Assembly: GCF_000786105.1 (NCBI RefSeq)
Contig: NZ_JTEV01000001.1
Coordinates: 1 to 64,000 of the forward strand
Length of the DNA: 64,000 nucleotides
DNA from: Bdellovibrio sp. ArHS
Lineage (GTDB): Bacteria; Bdellovibrionota; Bdellovibrionia; Bdellovibrionales; Bdellovibrionaceae
Direction: 5' to 3'
The notes under the pieces are model-generated. The model ran no database searches. It was not told where the DNA came from and was given only the letters and a program-made list of their open reading frames with translations. Positions 53,633-62,081 of the stretch are shown here, piece by piece. Each line of letters opens with the position of its first letter. Position 1 is the stretch's first letter. The translations under genes were made by a program, and so were the position numbers.

Positions 53633-54447
53633 TTTTTCCCCTCAAGCTCAGCCAGAGCTGATTCGAACTCTTCTCCTTTAGCCGTACGATAATGCCAAAG
53701 AACCGAGTTTTCCATGAAAGAAACACCTTTTCCTTTGGTCGTATGGGCAATCACGCAAAGAGGTTTTTCTGTCGTCGCAAGATTTTCGGTGATTTTTGTT
53801 TCAAGGTCTTGATGATTGTGTCCATCGACTTCGACGACATTCCAGCCGAAGCTTTGCCATTTGGAGGCGAAAGGCTCCAAAGCCAAAGTTTCCTGAACCG
53901 ACGCCAGACTTTGAATCTTATTGTAGTCGATGATTGCCACTAAGTTAGATAATTTATGATGGCCAGCGAATAGAATGGCTTCCCAGTTTGAACCTTCGTC
54001 GCATTCGCCGTCACTGAGCAGAACAAAGACTCGATGTTTTTTCTTATCGAGCTTCGCCGCGTAGGCCATGCCGGCGCCGACGGGCAGGCCATGCCCTAAG
54101 GAACCGGTTGATAGTTCAACGCCCGGAATGTCCTTATGAGAAACGTGACCACTCAAAATAGAGCCATCTTGGTAGTGAGTTTCTAGCACCGACGTACTGA
54201 AAAAACCTCTTTCCGCAAGCGCCGCATAAACACCGGCACCCGCGTGCCCTTTGCTTAAGATGAAGCGATCGCGGTTGGGGTCTTTCGGATTCTCGGGGTT
54301 AACATGAAGAACTTTGCCGTATAAAACGGCAACGATATCTGCCATCGAGAATACCGAGCCGATATGAGAACTTCCACCTTTGCTGGTCATTCTTAAGGCG
54401 TGAATGCGAATTTTCTTTGCGAGACTGGCCAAATCCATAACGTCCAT
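53629..54447 (-). CDS. transketolase-like subunit, N-terminal half (thiamine-diphosphate binding)
   Basis: The 272-residue protein has MTSKGGSSHIGSVFSMADIVAVLYG, DRFILSKGHAGAGVYAALAERG, STGSLGHGLPVGAGMA and SDGECDEGSNWEA, the thiamine-binding region that ends in D-Y-N-K-I-Q. It is the first half of a split transketolase. It follows a TylF-type methyltransferase gene closely and overlaps its partner, so the three may act together. Confidence 0.87.
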   Translation of the reverse strand: MDVMDLASLAKKIRIHALRMTSKGGSSHIGSVFSMADIVAVLYGKVLHVNPENPKDPNRDRFILSKGHAGAGVYAALAERGFFSTSVLETHYQDGSILSGHVSHKDIPGVELSTGSLGHGLPVGAGMAYAAKLDKKKHRVFVLLSDGECDEGSNWEAILFAGHHKLSNLVAIIDYNKIQSLASVQETLALEPFASKWQSFGWNVVEVDGHNHQDLETKITENLATTEKPLCVIAHTTKGKGVSFMENSVLWHYRTAKGEEFESALAELEGKK

Positions 54448-54455
54448 CCAAACGA

Positions 54456-55211
54456 TTAGTCGATAACTGCAAATCCAATATAAGGGTCAAAATCAAGGCG
54501 TTCTATGCGCAATTTCTTCTGCGCCGTCGCCTCAAGCATGGCCATGGTTTCACCTGGCCATAGCGGATTATCCAACTCATCAAACGCAATGACGGCCCCT
54601 TTAGGCATTCTTGGTAAGAAGTGCTCCAAAGCCACCTTGGTGGGTTCGTATAAGTCAAAATCCAGGAACAAAAGGCTCACGAGAAGGTGCGGATGTTCTT
54701 CGATAAATTTCGGAATGGTTTGTGTGGCATCACCTTTGATCAGTTTGACCTTAGGGATGTGCCCCAGGAATCTTGTGGAATCGTTGATTTCCGCCAACTT
54801 TAAGATTTCTTCTTGCGAGTCCGCATACAGATCGCCGCGCTTTACGTGCGCTGAAAAGTTATTGAGATCTTTTTCCGAAACCGCAGGAAAGCCGGCAAAG
54901 GAATCGAAACCGTAAATTCGTCGGGTCAAGTTCACTGGCTCAAGGATGGCGGAAAGCTTCGCCCATGTCATTGTTCCAAAACCCCGAAAAACCCCACATT
55001 CGATGATGGAGCCTTTTACCGGCTGAACTCTTTTAAAGATTTCATACAACGCCAAGAAACGCGTTAGGTTCTGTCTGCGTACGTATTTGGGAAAGTTTTC
55101 AAGTTTCTTTTCCCAGGGTTCTGGATTTTTCTCGAAGCACTCCTTGATCAGTTGTGCTTCGACTTTTTCTGCATTTGTTCGGAGGCCGGCCTCGACATTC
55201 ACAGTTGTCAT
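54456..55211 (-). CDS. TylF/MycF-type sugar O-methyltransferase
   Basis: The 251-residue protein shows ECGVFRGFGTMTWAKL (SAM-binding loop), YGFDSFAGFPAVSEKD and the metal-binding FLDFDLYEPTKVALEHFLPRM and FDELDNPLWPGE, which match macrocin O-methyltransferases. These enzymes methylate sugar hydroxyls using Mg. It lies between the aminotransferase and transketolase genes in a sugar-building block. Confidence 0.83.
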   Translation of the reverse strand: MTTVNVEAGLRTNAEKVEAQLIKECFEKNPEPWEKKLENFPKYVRRQNLTRFLALYEIFKRVQPVKGSIIECGVFRGFGTMTWAKLSAILEPVNLTRRIYGFDSFAGFPAVSEKDLNNFSAHVKRGDLYADSQEEILKLAEINDSTRFLGHIPKVKLIKGDATQTIPKFIEEHPHLLVSLLFLDFDLYEPTKVALEHFLPRMPKGAVIAFDELDNPLWPGETMAMLEATAQKKLRIERLDFDPYIGFAVID

Positions 55212-55224
55212 GTAAAAATAGTCC

Positions 55225-56337
55225 TTAGTTCTTTTTGTAAAATTTTGTAATCACATCACAGATATATTCAACGTCGGAATTCTCAAGTGATGTATTCATT
55301 GGTAATAAGAAGAACTTTTTCGTCATTTCTTCAGTTCTTGGAACGTCGTCGTTCAACTTTAGATCTTTAAATTGATGCAAAGTTTTTCCGCCCCATTGAA
55401 TGATGGTTTTGACACCGTTGTCGTCAAGATGCTTGCGCAAAGCATCTCTTTGTTCGGCTTCAACTTCATAGTTTTGGAAAATGTCGAAATGATTTGGGTC
55501 TGAGTTTGGTCCAGGAGGTAACAACAACTCAGGGATGTCACTCAGTCTCTCTGTATATATAGAGGCCAAAGCTCTTCGTTTGGTGATGGCTTGGTCGTAA
55601 GTCTTTAGCTTGTAATTCAAAACAGCGGCTTGAACGTTGTCTAATCTAGAGTTGTAGCCCCACTCGATAACATTGCCTGTGGTAGGGCTGCGGCCGTGGT
55701 CACGAAGAAGGCGGATATAATCAGCAACTTCGTCATTGTCCGTGAAAACAGCTCCGCCATCACCAAAACAGCCTAGAGTCTTTGAAGGGTAGAAGCTGCA
55801 AGAACCGGATACGCCGAAAGTTCCTGCAAATTTGCCTTTAAATTTAGAACCCAAGGCTTGGGCCGAGTCTTCAACGATCTTGAGCCCGTGATCGTCAGCG
55901 ATTTTGCAGATCATGTCCATGTTGGCAGTTCTGCCATTAAGCTGAACGGGCATGATGGCCTTGGTTTTTTTGGTAATTTTTTTCAGAATGGATTCTGGAT
56001 CAATAAGATGATCTCTTCCGCAGTCCGCTAAGACAACCTTTGCCCCGACGTGGTGCGCGGCTGCGGCGGTGGCGACAAATGTGTGCGAAGGGACGATGAC
56101 TTCGTCACCCTCGGTGACTTTCGCGGCACGAAGTCCCATCATCAGGGCGATAGTGCCGTCGGCAACGCCGATACAGTGTTTAACCCCGAGATACTTTGCC
56201 AGATTCTCTTCGAACTCAAAGAGATCTTTTTGCATGATGTACGCGCCACGAGCGAGGACATCATTAATTATTGGCATGAGGTCCTTTTCTTCTTTTGCGA
56301 AAAGGGCAGGATAGTTGAAAAAGGGGATCTGTTTCAT
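55225..56337 (-). CDS. DegT/DnrJ/EryC1/StrS-family sugar aminotransferase
   Basis: The 370-residue PLP enzyme has IGVADGTIALMMGLRAA, VIVPSHTFVATAAAAHHVGA, EDSAQALGSKFKGKFAG and the Schiff-base Lys186 in SCSFYPSKTLGCFGDGG, followed by NSRLDNVQAAVL. It would convert a keto sugar nucleotide to an amino sugar. The likely supplier of a keto sugar within this locus is the CapD/WbpM-type enzyme. Its start overlaps the upstream methyltransferase stop by four bases. Confidence 0.9.
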   Translation of the reverse strand: MKQIPFFNYPALFAKEEKDLMPIINDVLARGAYIMQKDLFEFEENLAKYLGVKHCIGVADGTIALMMGLRAAKVTEGDEVIVPSHTFVATAAAAHHVGAKVVLADCGRDHLIDPESILKKITKKTKAIMPVQLNGRTANMDMICKIADDHGLKIVEDSAQALGSKFKGKFAGTFGVSGSCSFYPSKTLGCFGDGGAVFTDNDEVADYIRLLRDHGRSPTTGNVIEWGYNSRLDNVQAAVLNYKLKTYDQAITKRRALASIYTERLSDIPELLLPPGPNSDPNHFDIFQNYEVEAEQRDALRKHLDDNGVKTIIQWGGKTLHQFKDLKLNDDVPRTEEMTKKFFLLPMNTSLENSDVEYICDVITKFYKKN

Positions 56338-57119
56338 TGTTTTCCTTTTTTTGTAGCTTTGAAATATAAAACTTGATGTTCGAAATCTTCTTTAGATGCA
56401 GAAATGGATACTGGCGGCTTGTATTTTAACTCAGAGCTGGTCAGCTCTTTCGGCATAGTGACCAGCTTTCCGAAGACGAGCCTTTTTAGAAGCTTTTTGC
56501 CGCTCATCGAGCCTGGGATAAGGTTGAATGTGACCGCGAATTTTTTTAAGGCACTGAAGATCTTGTTTTTCAGTCCTTGTCTGGAAATGGGGCTGCCCCC
56601 GAAGCACTCGACGGAAAAATCCTTTGAGTTTAGCAGCGCCGTCAACTCCGGAACCGTATAGTATTTGGTAGAGTGAGGGCTGGGGTTGAAATCGAAAAGA
56701 CTGCAGTTGGCGGTCGCCAGAAGTAAAGTTCCCTCAGGTCGTAAGATGCGGCGGCACTCGTCGATAAACTTTGCGGCATCAGGTAAATAATAGATAGCTT
56801 CAAACAAGATAACGACGTCGAAAGAGGCGTCTGCAAAAGGGCTGTTTTGCGCATCAAAAGGAAGCAACTTAATGCGATCTTTATAGTGATTTTTTGCGAC
56901 AGATAAGACTGTTTCAGAAAAATCTCCGGCGGTCAGTGATTTGCTTTGGCTGGAAAGATAGCCTAAACCCGGGCCGGTTCCGCAGGCGGCTTCCAGAACG
57001 TCTTTGCCTCCGGTATACTGGGCAGCCCAACCATATCGTTGAAAAAAACGAAAGAGTTGATCTTTTGAAACCTCGTCACCGGCAAGTTCGGTAACATTTA
57101 AAAAATTTGTTTCAGACAT
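56334..57119 (-). CDS. SAM-dependent methyltransferase (type 11)
   Basis: The product is 261 residues from ATG 57119. A frame upstream to 57245 adds 42 residues with no homology-like features and was not used. Motif I is VLEAACGTGPGLGYL, followed by DFSETVL, DVVILFEAIYYLPD and RILRPEGTLLLAT, a class I methyltransferase or isoprenoid quinone/sugar type. The C-terminal third is basic. The substrate is unknown, but context suggests a sugar. Confidence 0.78.
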   Translation of the reverse strand: MSETNFLNVTELAGDEVSKDQLFRFFQRYGWAAQYTGGKDVLEAACGTGPGLGYLSSQSKSLTAGDFSETVLSVAKNHYKDRIKLLPFDAQNSPFADASFDVVILFEAIYYLPDAAKFIDECRRILRPEGTLLLATANCSLFDFNPSPHSTKYYTVPELTALLNSKDFSVECFGGSPISRQGLKNKIFSALKKFAVTFNLIPGSMSGKKLLKRLVFGKLVTMPKELTSSELKYKPPVSISASKEDFEHQVLYFKATKKGKQ

Positions 57120-57709
57120 TGCATGCTCGCAGTTTAATTTGTTCGGGTGATAGCGAGGAACTATAGTACATAATTTATTTGGTTTGTAAATTTTTCTTAA
57201 GAAATCGAAATATTTAGTGCGGGATTCTGCTTGAAGACTGAGCATCGCGCTGAGTGATGCGATGCGCTTAATCTGAAAACTGTCGAGTGTGGGCGGGGCT
57301 CGCGAGGTGGCAGTGGAGTTGCCGAAGATGTCGGCAGCAAGATTTCATAAAAAGTGAAACAAAGAAAAGGCCGGAAGCCCAAGGCTCGAGTTCAAGCTCG
57401 ATCCTGAAATTTTGAAAAGTGAGTATTCAGAAACTCAGGGCGATGCGGATAGTCAGGGGTGCCCAGCATTTTTGCCGCCTGCTCTGCGGAAAAGTAAGAC
57501 GGGCGAGAGATCTGGGGTGCCGGTCTTCCTGAGTAGAAATCGAGCAGAAACTTCGTTGGCGTATTCGCTGAAAAAGCCGCTGCGAAGTGGGGGGATGAAG
57601 AAGAGAATTTGACTCTCTGGGATAAATACTTATTTCGGGAGCTAAAACTGTTTACTTAACTTCCTCGGTAAGGATAGGATTCATCGTCTATCTTGGTAGT
57701 TGGGGAAAT
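57120..57709. other. 590-base region without a supported gene
   Basis: Only short frames occur here and none has a convincing start site or family. From about 57240 the composition is richer in G than the flanking genes, and GGGGTGCC occurs twice about 50 to 60 bases apart. A possible promoter for the next gene is TTTACT (57651-57656) with TAGGAT (57675-57680), 18 bases apart. It may hold an old gene remnant or a leader RNA. Confidence 0.4.
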
Positions 57710-59011
57710 ATGAAAAATTTAGTTTCGAAGATTAAGTCAAAGAATTCTGTTATTGGAATTGTTGGTTTGGGTTATGTCGGATTGCCGTTGGCGTTGCGCT
57801 TTTCTGAAGAGGGCTTTCCTGTAGTTGGATTTGATATTGATGAAGCGAAGATTAAAAAAATTCGCGCTGGTGAAAGTTATATTGAGCACATTCATGCATC
57901 GGATGTAAGGGCCGCGACGGCGCGTAACTTTACGGTCACCACGGATTTTTCCGAAGCTTCTAAAGTGGACGCCATTATTCTTTGCGTGCCGACGCCTCTT
58001 AATAAATATCGTGAACCTGACTTGAGCTTCGTTTTAAATACCACGGAAAGTCTTGTTCCTTATTTACGTCAGGGACAAATTGTTTCACTGGAAAGTACAA
58101 CATATCCTGGGACCACCGATGAAGAATTGAAACCACGCATCGAGTCTAGAGGATTCAAAGTTGGGGAAGACATATTTTTGGTCTTCTCTCCAGAGCGTGA
58201 AGATCCGGGCAATCCCAAGTTTTCGACTAAAACTATTCCCAAGGTGGTCGGTGGGTACTCGCAAGCCTGCCTAGAAGTCGGAATGGCTCTTTATGGCGGC
58301 GTTATTGATAAGGTGGTTCCTGTCAGCTCAACCCGAGCTGCGGAAATGACCAAGCTCTTGGAAAACATCCATCGCGCGGTGAACATCGGGCTTGTGAACG
58401 AAATGAAAATTGTCGCAGACAAGATGGGTCTTGATATTCACGAGATCATTGATGCCGCGGCGACGAAGCCGTTTGGATTTGTGGCTTATCGTCCTGGACC
58501 GGGAATCGGTGGGCACTGTATTCCTATCGATCCTTTCTACTTAACTTGGAAGGCCCGCGAATACGGTCTGCACACAAGATTCATTGAGTTGGCGGGTGAG
58601 GTTAATACTGCCATGCCAAAGTATGTGATGAAGAAAATTGCGGTCGCTTTGAATGAGCGCGAGAAATCCGTGAAGGGCTCGAAGGTCCTTGTACTGGGGA
58701 TCTCTTATAAAAAGAATATCGACGACATGCGCGAGTCGCCGTCGGTATTCCTAATGGAAAAACTCAGAGATGACGGCGCGAAATTAGACTATTCAGATCC
58801 GCATGTTCCGGTTTTCCCGAAAATGCGTGAACATCGCTTTGATCTTAAATCAGTGGCACTGACCCCTGAAGTGATTCAGGGCTACGATTGTGTTGTTTTG
58901 ACGACAGATCACGATAGGTTTGACTACGACATGATTTTGAAAAATTCAAAACTGCTTGTGGATACTCGGGGTAAGTACCGTCAACCGGCGCCAAATCTGG
59001 TAAAAGCCTAA
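57710..59011 (+). CDS. wbpA: UDP-N-acetylhexosamine 6-dehydrogenase (WbpA/WecC type)
   Basis: The 433-residue enzyme oxidises C6 of UDP-GlcNAc (or UDP-GalNAc) to the uronic acid with NAD. It has [14 protein letters not shown] (NAD loop, residues 16-29), [36 protein letters not shown], and the catalytic Cys270 in [11 protein letters not shown]. The C-terminal domain contains [17 protein letters not shown]. Residues favour the WbpA/WecC group over UDP-glucose dehydrogenase. It starts the last part of the locus and supplies a uronic acid amino sugar. Confidence 0.9.
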   Translation: MKNLVSKIKSKNSVIGIVGLGYVGLPLALRFSEEGFPVVGFDIDEAKIKKIRAGESYIEHIHASDVRAATARNFTVTTDFSEASKVDAIILCVPTPLNKYREPDLSFVLNTTESLVPYLRQGQIVSLESTTYPGTTDEELKPRIESRGFKVGEDIFLVFSPEREDPGNPKFSTKTIPKVVGGYSQACLEVGMALYGGVIDKVVPVSSTRAAEMTKLLENIHRAVNIGLVNEMKIVADKMGLDIHEIIDAAATKPFGFVAYRPGPGIGGHCIPIDPFYLTWKAREYGLHTRFIELAGEVNTAMPKYVMKKIAVALNEREKSVKGSKVLVLGISYKKNIDDMRESPSVFLMEKLRDDGAKLDYSDPHVPVFPKMREHRFDLKSVALTPEVIQGYDCVVLTTDHDRFDYDMILKNSKLLVDTRGKYRQPAPNLVKA

Positions 59012-59041
59012 TGCTTTTCGTGATGGCTTAAGGTTTATGCG

Positions 59042-60907
59042 ATGTCCTTTTTTGTAAAACTGTCGGCATGGCCGCGACGATTGAAGATATTGTTGATGAT
59101 GTTTACAGACGTCATCCTCTTGCCATTCGTGCTGTGGCTGGCGATTGCTCTTCGTTTCGGAACCGTAAGCCCCCGTATCGGAGAATACCTTTGGCTATTC
59201 TTGGTTTTGCCAATTATTGCCATTCCTATCTTTACGCGGTTGGGCCTGTATCGCTCGATAGTGCGATATACAAGTGCGAAATTTTTCTGGACAGTTTTCT
59301 ACGGCGTTTCAGTGCTTTCCATTTTGTTGTTAGCCTTGGTGGCCCTGGTCAGATTGGATCAGGTGCCGCGCTCAAGTCTTGTTATATTTTGGATTCTGGC
59401 CATCGGCTGTATCGCCGTCACGCGAGCATTAGCTCGGGTTGTTATCCTCAGTGCCGAGCAGGTGGGTGTTGCACGAAAAAAGGTGGCTATCTATGGTGCC
59501 GGCAAAGCGGGCACTCAAATAGCTTTTGCCCTCGTGAACTCCAAGGAGTTCAATCCGGTCGCTTTCTTTGATGATGATCCGGATTTGCAGGGGCACTATT
59601 TGGCCGGACTTAAAGTGTTCGGACCTGATGAATTTGAGGCGGTTCTGGTCAAAAAGAATATTGATGAGATTGTTTTGGCTATTCCATCGGCGGCCCGCAG
59701 TCGTCGCAGAGAAATCATCGAGGGCTTGCGACCCTATGGTGCGGTCTTAAAAACAGTGCCCGGGGTTGCGGAACTTGTGAACGGTTCCGTCACAGTGAGT
59801 GACCTGCGTGAAGTCGGTATTGAGGACTTGTTGGGGCGCGATGCCGTGCCGCCTGACGAAAGTCTTTTACGAAAGTGCTTGTTTGAAAAGACGGTGCTGA
59901 TCACGGGGGCTGGTGGCTCTATCGGCTCTGAGTTGTGCCGACAAATAGCGAAGCACGCTCCTTCCTTACTAATCCTTTTGGATAATTCTGAATTCGCTCT
60001 TTACAGTATAGAGCGGGAAATGCGCATACACTTTCCTCAGCTTCGGGTGAAACCGGTTCTTGCCGATGTATGTGATGAAAAAGCCCTGCGCCGAGTTTTT
60101 TTGGAAGCGCAGATCGACACTGTTTACCATGCAGCTGCCTACAAGCATGTGCCTTTGGTTGAAGAAAATCCCGGTGTGGGTATTGTTAATAATGCGATTG
60201 GAACTTTACGAGTCTCCTCTTTATCTCAAGAATTCGGAGTATCTCACTTTGTCCTGATTTCCACCGATAAAGCCGTTAGACCCACGAATGTCATGGGTGC
60301 TTCAAAGCGCCTTTCTGAGTTGATTCTTCAAGCCTATGCCGAAACATCCACGCGGACGATCTTTTCCATGGTCCGTTTTGGAAACGTCCTGGGTTCTTCC
60401 GGTTCTGTTGTGCCTCTTTTTAAAGAGCAGATCAGAAAAGGCGGGCCCGTAACGGTGACTCATCCGGATGTTATCCGCTATTTTATGACCATCCCTGAAG
60501 CCGCCCAACTTGTGATTCAAGCAGGGGCGATGGCACAAGGGGGTGAAGTATTTGTTCTAGATATGGGCGAGCCCGTAAGAATTGTGGAGCTGGCCCGACG
60601 AATGGTCGAGCTGAGCGGATTGACGGTTAAAGATTCGTCCTGCCCTAAGGGAGATGTTGAAATCGTTTACAGTGGTTTGCGTCCCGGGGAAAAGCTCTAT
60701 GAAGAGTTGTTAATTGGTGCGGATGCTGAGAAAACCTCCCATCCTCGCATTCTCAGAGCGAAAGAATACTCCTTACCGAAAGAGACTATTCTGGAGGCAT
60801 TGGGTCGTCTTGAGATCGTCTGCGCGCAAGGTGACGCTGGGTTGATTAAAGACTCGTTATCACGTGTGGTTCACGAATATGTTCCGCACCAAATGAAAAA
60901 CCCCTAG
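59042..60907 (+). CDS. membrane-bound nucleotide-sugar 4,6-dehydratase (CapD/WbpM/PglF type)
   Basis: The 621-residue protein has four N-terminal membrane helices (to residue about 135), a first Rossmann region (VAIYGAGKAG), and a C-terminal SDR domain from about residue 280 with ITGAGGSIGSEL, YHAAAYKHVPLVE, ISTDKAV and NVMGASKR. In this last motif Met stands where most SDRs have Tyr, as is normal in WbpM-type enzymes. It makes a 4-keto-6-deoxy UDP-sugar that the DegT aminotransferase could use. Confidence 0.9.
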   Translation: MSFFVKLSAWPRRLKILLMMFTDVILLPFVLWLAIALRFGTVSPRIGEYLWLFLVLPIIAIPIFTRLGLYRSIVRYTSAKFFWTVFYGVSVLSILLLALVALVRLDQVPRSSLVIFWILAIGCIAVTRALARVVILSAEQVGVARKKVAIYGAGKAGTQIAFALVNSKEFNPVAFFDDDPDLQGHYLAGLKVFGPDEFEAVLVKKNIDEIVLAIPSAARSRRREIIEGLRPYGAVLKTVPGVAELVNGSVTVSDLREVGIEDLLGRDAVPPDESLLRKCLFEKTVLITGAGGSIGSELCRQIAKHAPSLLILLDNSEFALYSIEREMRIHFPQLRVKPVLADVCDEKALRRVFLEAQIDTVYHAAAYKHVPLVEENPGVGIVNNAIGTLRVSSLSQEFGVSHFVLISTDKAVRPTNVMGASKRLSELILQAYAETSTRTIFSMVRFGNVLGSSGSVVPLFKEQIRKGGPVTVTHPDVIRYFMTIPEAAQLVIQAGAMAQGGEVFVLDMGEPVRIVELARRMVELSGLTVKDSSCPKGDVEIVYSGLRPGEKLYEELLIGADAEKTSHPRILRAKEYSLPKETILEALGRLEIVCAQGDAGLIKDSLSRVVHEYVPHQMKNP

Positions 60908-60919
60908 AGTGAGGGGGTT
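60899..60919 (+). terminator. possible terminator at the end of the polysaccharide locus
   Basis: AACCCCT (60899-60905) pairs with AGGGGGTT (60912-60919), overlapping the stop codon of the dehydratase gene. It is not followed by a T-run, so it may be weak or rho-assisted. Confidence 0.35.
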
Positions 60920-61049
60920 CTGCTGCCTCCTCTCAACTTGAGATAATTCCTCTTTGTCGAAAGAATATGATAGACTTGCATTAAGGCGATGAGTGTTTAA
61001 ATGAATAAACCTCTTGCACCGTTCACTGATAGGTTTTAATTGTTAAAGT

Positions 61050-61994
61050 ATGAAAGTAATTGAACACATCGAAAAGGCGCAAGCCCCACTTTTTAGCTAT
61101 GAAATCGTTCCGCCACCGCGTGGAAGAAGTATCAAGGACATTATTGAAGTCGTGGAAGCTTTAGCACCGCTGAATCCGCCATGGATTGATGTGACTTCTC
61201 ATAGTTCAACCTCTTACTTTCAGGAACGCATCGACGGGACCATTCAAAAAAAGACCTTGAAAAAACGTCCCGGGACTTTAGGAATCTGCGGCGTTATTCA
61301 GAACCGTTTTAAGATCGATACGGTCGCCCATATCCTTTGTTTGGGTTTCACTAGAGAAGAGACTGAAGACGCCTTGATCGAATTAAGCTTTCTGGGTATC
61401 GAGAATGTCCTGGCTCTGCGTGGCGACACGCCTAATTTTCAAAAGCAGATCCGCGTTGATCGCACGGTGAATAGTTATGCCTCAGGCTTGGTTTCGCAGA
61501 TTAAAGATCTGCGAGACGGTAAGTTTCTTGATGATTTGGATCGTGCTGACTCCTTAGACTTTTGTGTCGGGGTGGCGGGGTATCCAGAGAAACATTTTGA
61601 AGCGGCTTGTTTGAAGAACGACATTCAAAACCTGAAAAAAAAGGTTGAGGCGGGCGCTGACTACATCGTCACGCAGATGTTTTTTGATAATCAAAAGTAT
61701 TTTGATTTCGTCACGCAATGCCGGGAAGCTGGCATCACTGTGCCTATTATTCCAGGCCTGAAAGTGTTGAAGTCGGCAAATCAGCTTAAAACCATCCCCA
61801 AGAATTTCTATATCGATTTGCCAGAAGAATTAGTCGATGGCTTATTGGAAAGCCCGCAACATGCAGCCGAAATCGGCATGAACTGGTGTCGCAAGCAAGT
61901 TGAAGGTCTTTTGAATTTCGGTGTTCCGGCGGTGCACTTTTATGTGCTCAATGACGTCCATTCCATAGTGAAGGTCGTTAAGGGATTTAAATAG
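61050..61994 (+). CDS. metF: methylenetetrahydrofolate reductase
   Basis: The 314-residue flavoprotein reduces 5,10-methylene-THF to 5-methyl-THF. Family features are the opening FSYEIVPPPRGR, IDVTSHSS, GIENVLALRGDTP, CVGVAGYPEKH, KVEAGADYIVTQMFFDN and PIIPGLKVL. It supplies the methyl donor for the MetH enzyme encoded 87 bases downstream. No SAM or cobalamin riboswitch was recognised in the 140-base gap before it. Confidence 0.93.
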   Translation: MKVIEHIEKAQAPLFSYEIVPPPRGRSIKDIIEVVEALAPLNPPWIDVTSHSSTSYFQERIDGTIQKKTLKKRPGTLGICGVIQNRFKIDTVAHILCLGFTREETEDALIELSFLGIENVLALRGDTPNFQKQIRVDRTVNSYASGLVSQIKDLRDGKFLDDLDRADSLDFCVGVAGYPEKHFEAACLKNDIQNLKKKVEAGADYIVTQMFFDNQKYFDFVTQCREAGITVPIIPGLKVLKSANQLKTIPKNFYIDLPEELVDGLLESPQHAAEIGMNWCRKQVEGLLNFGVPAVHFYVLNDVHSIVKVVKGFK

Positions 61995-62045
61995 TCACGG
62001 GCACTTTAACTTAAAATATGAGCTTCGCGTCGGCTCGAACGGGCC

Positions 62046-62060
62046 GTAAAGTATCTTTAC
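62046..62060. repeat. 15-base inverted repeat between metF and metH
   Basis: GTAAAG (62046-62051) and CTTTAC (62055-62060) are perfect inverted halves around TAT, 21 bases before the metH start. It could be a small hairpin or an operator. Confidence 0.4.
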
Positions 62061-62081
62061 AAAGATGGGGTAAATAGTTTC

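Noticed and set aside
57412-57612. A 66-codon open frame in the gap before the UDP-sugar dehydrogenase gene
   Set aside because: It has no ribosome-binding site, no recognisable motif, and a composition unlike neighbouring genes.
60908-61049. SAM or cobalamin riboswitch before metF
   Set aside because: I looked for the conserved cores of SAM-I and cobalamin riboswitches and saw neither.
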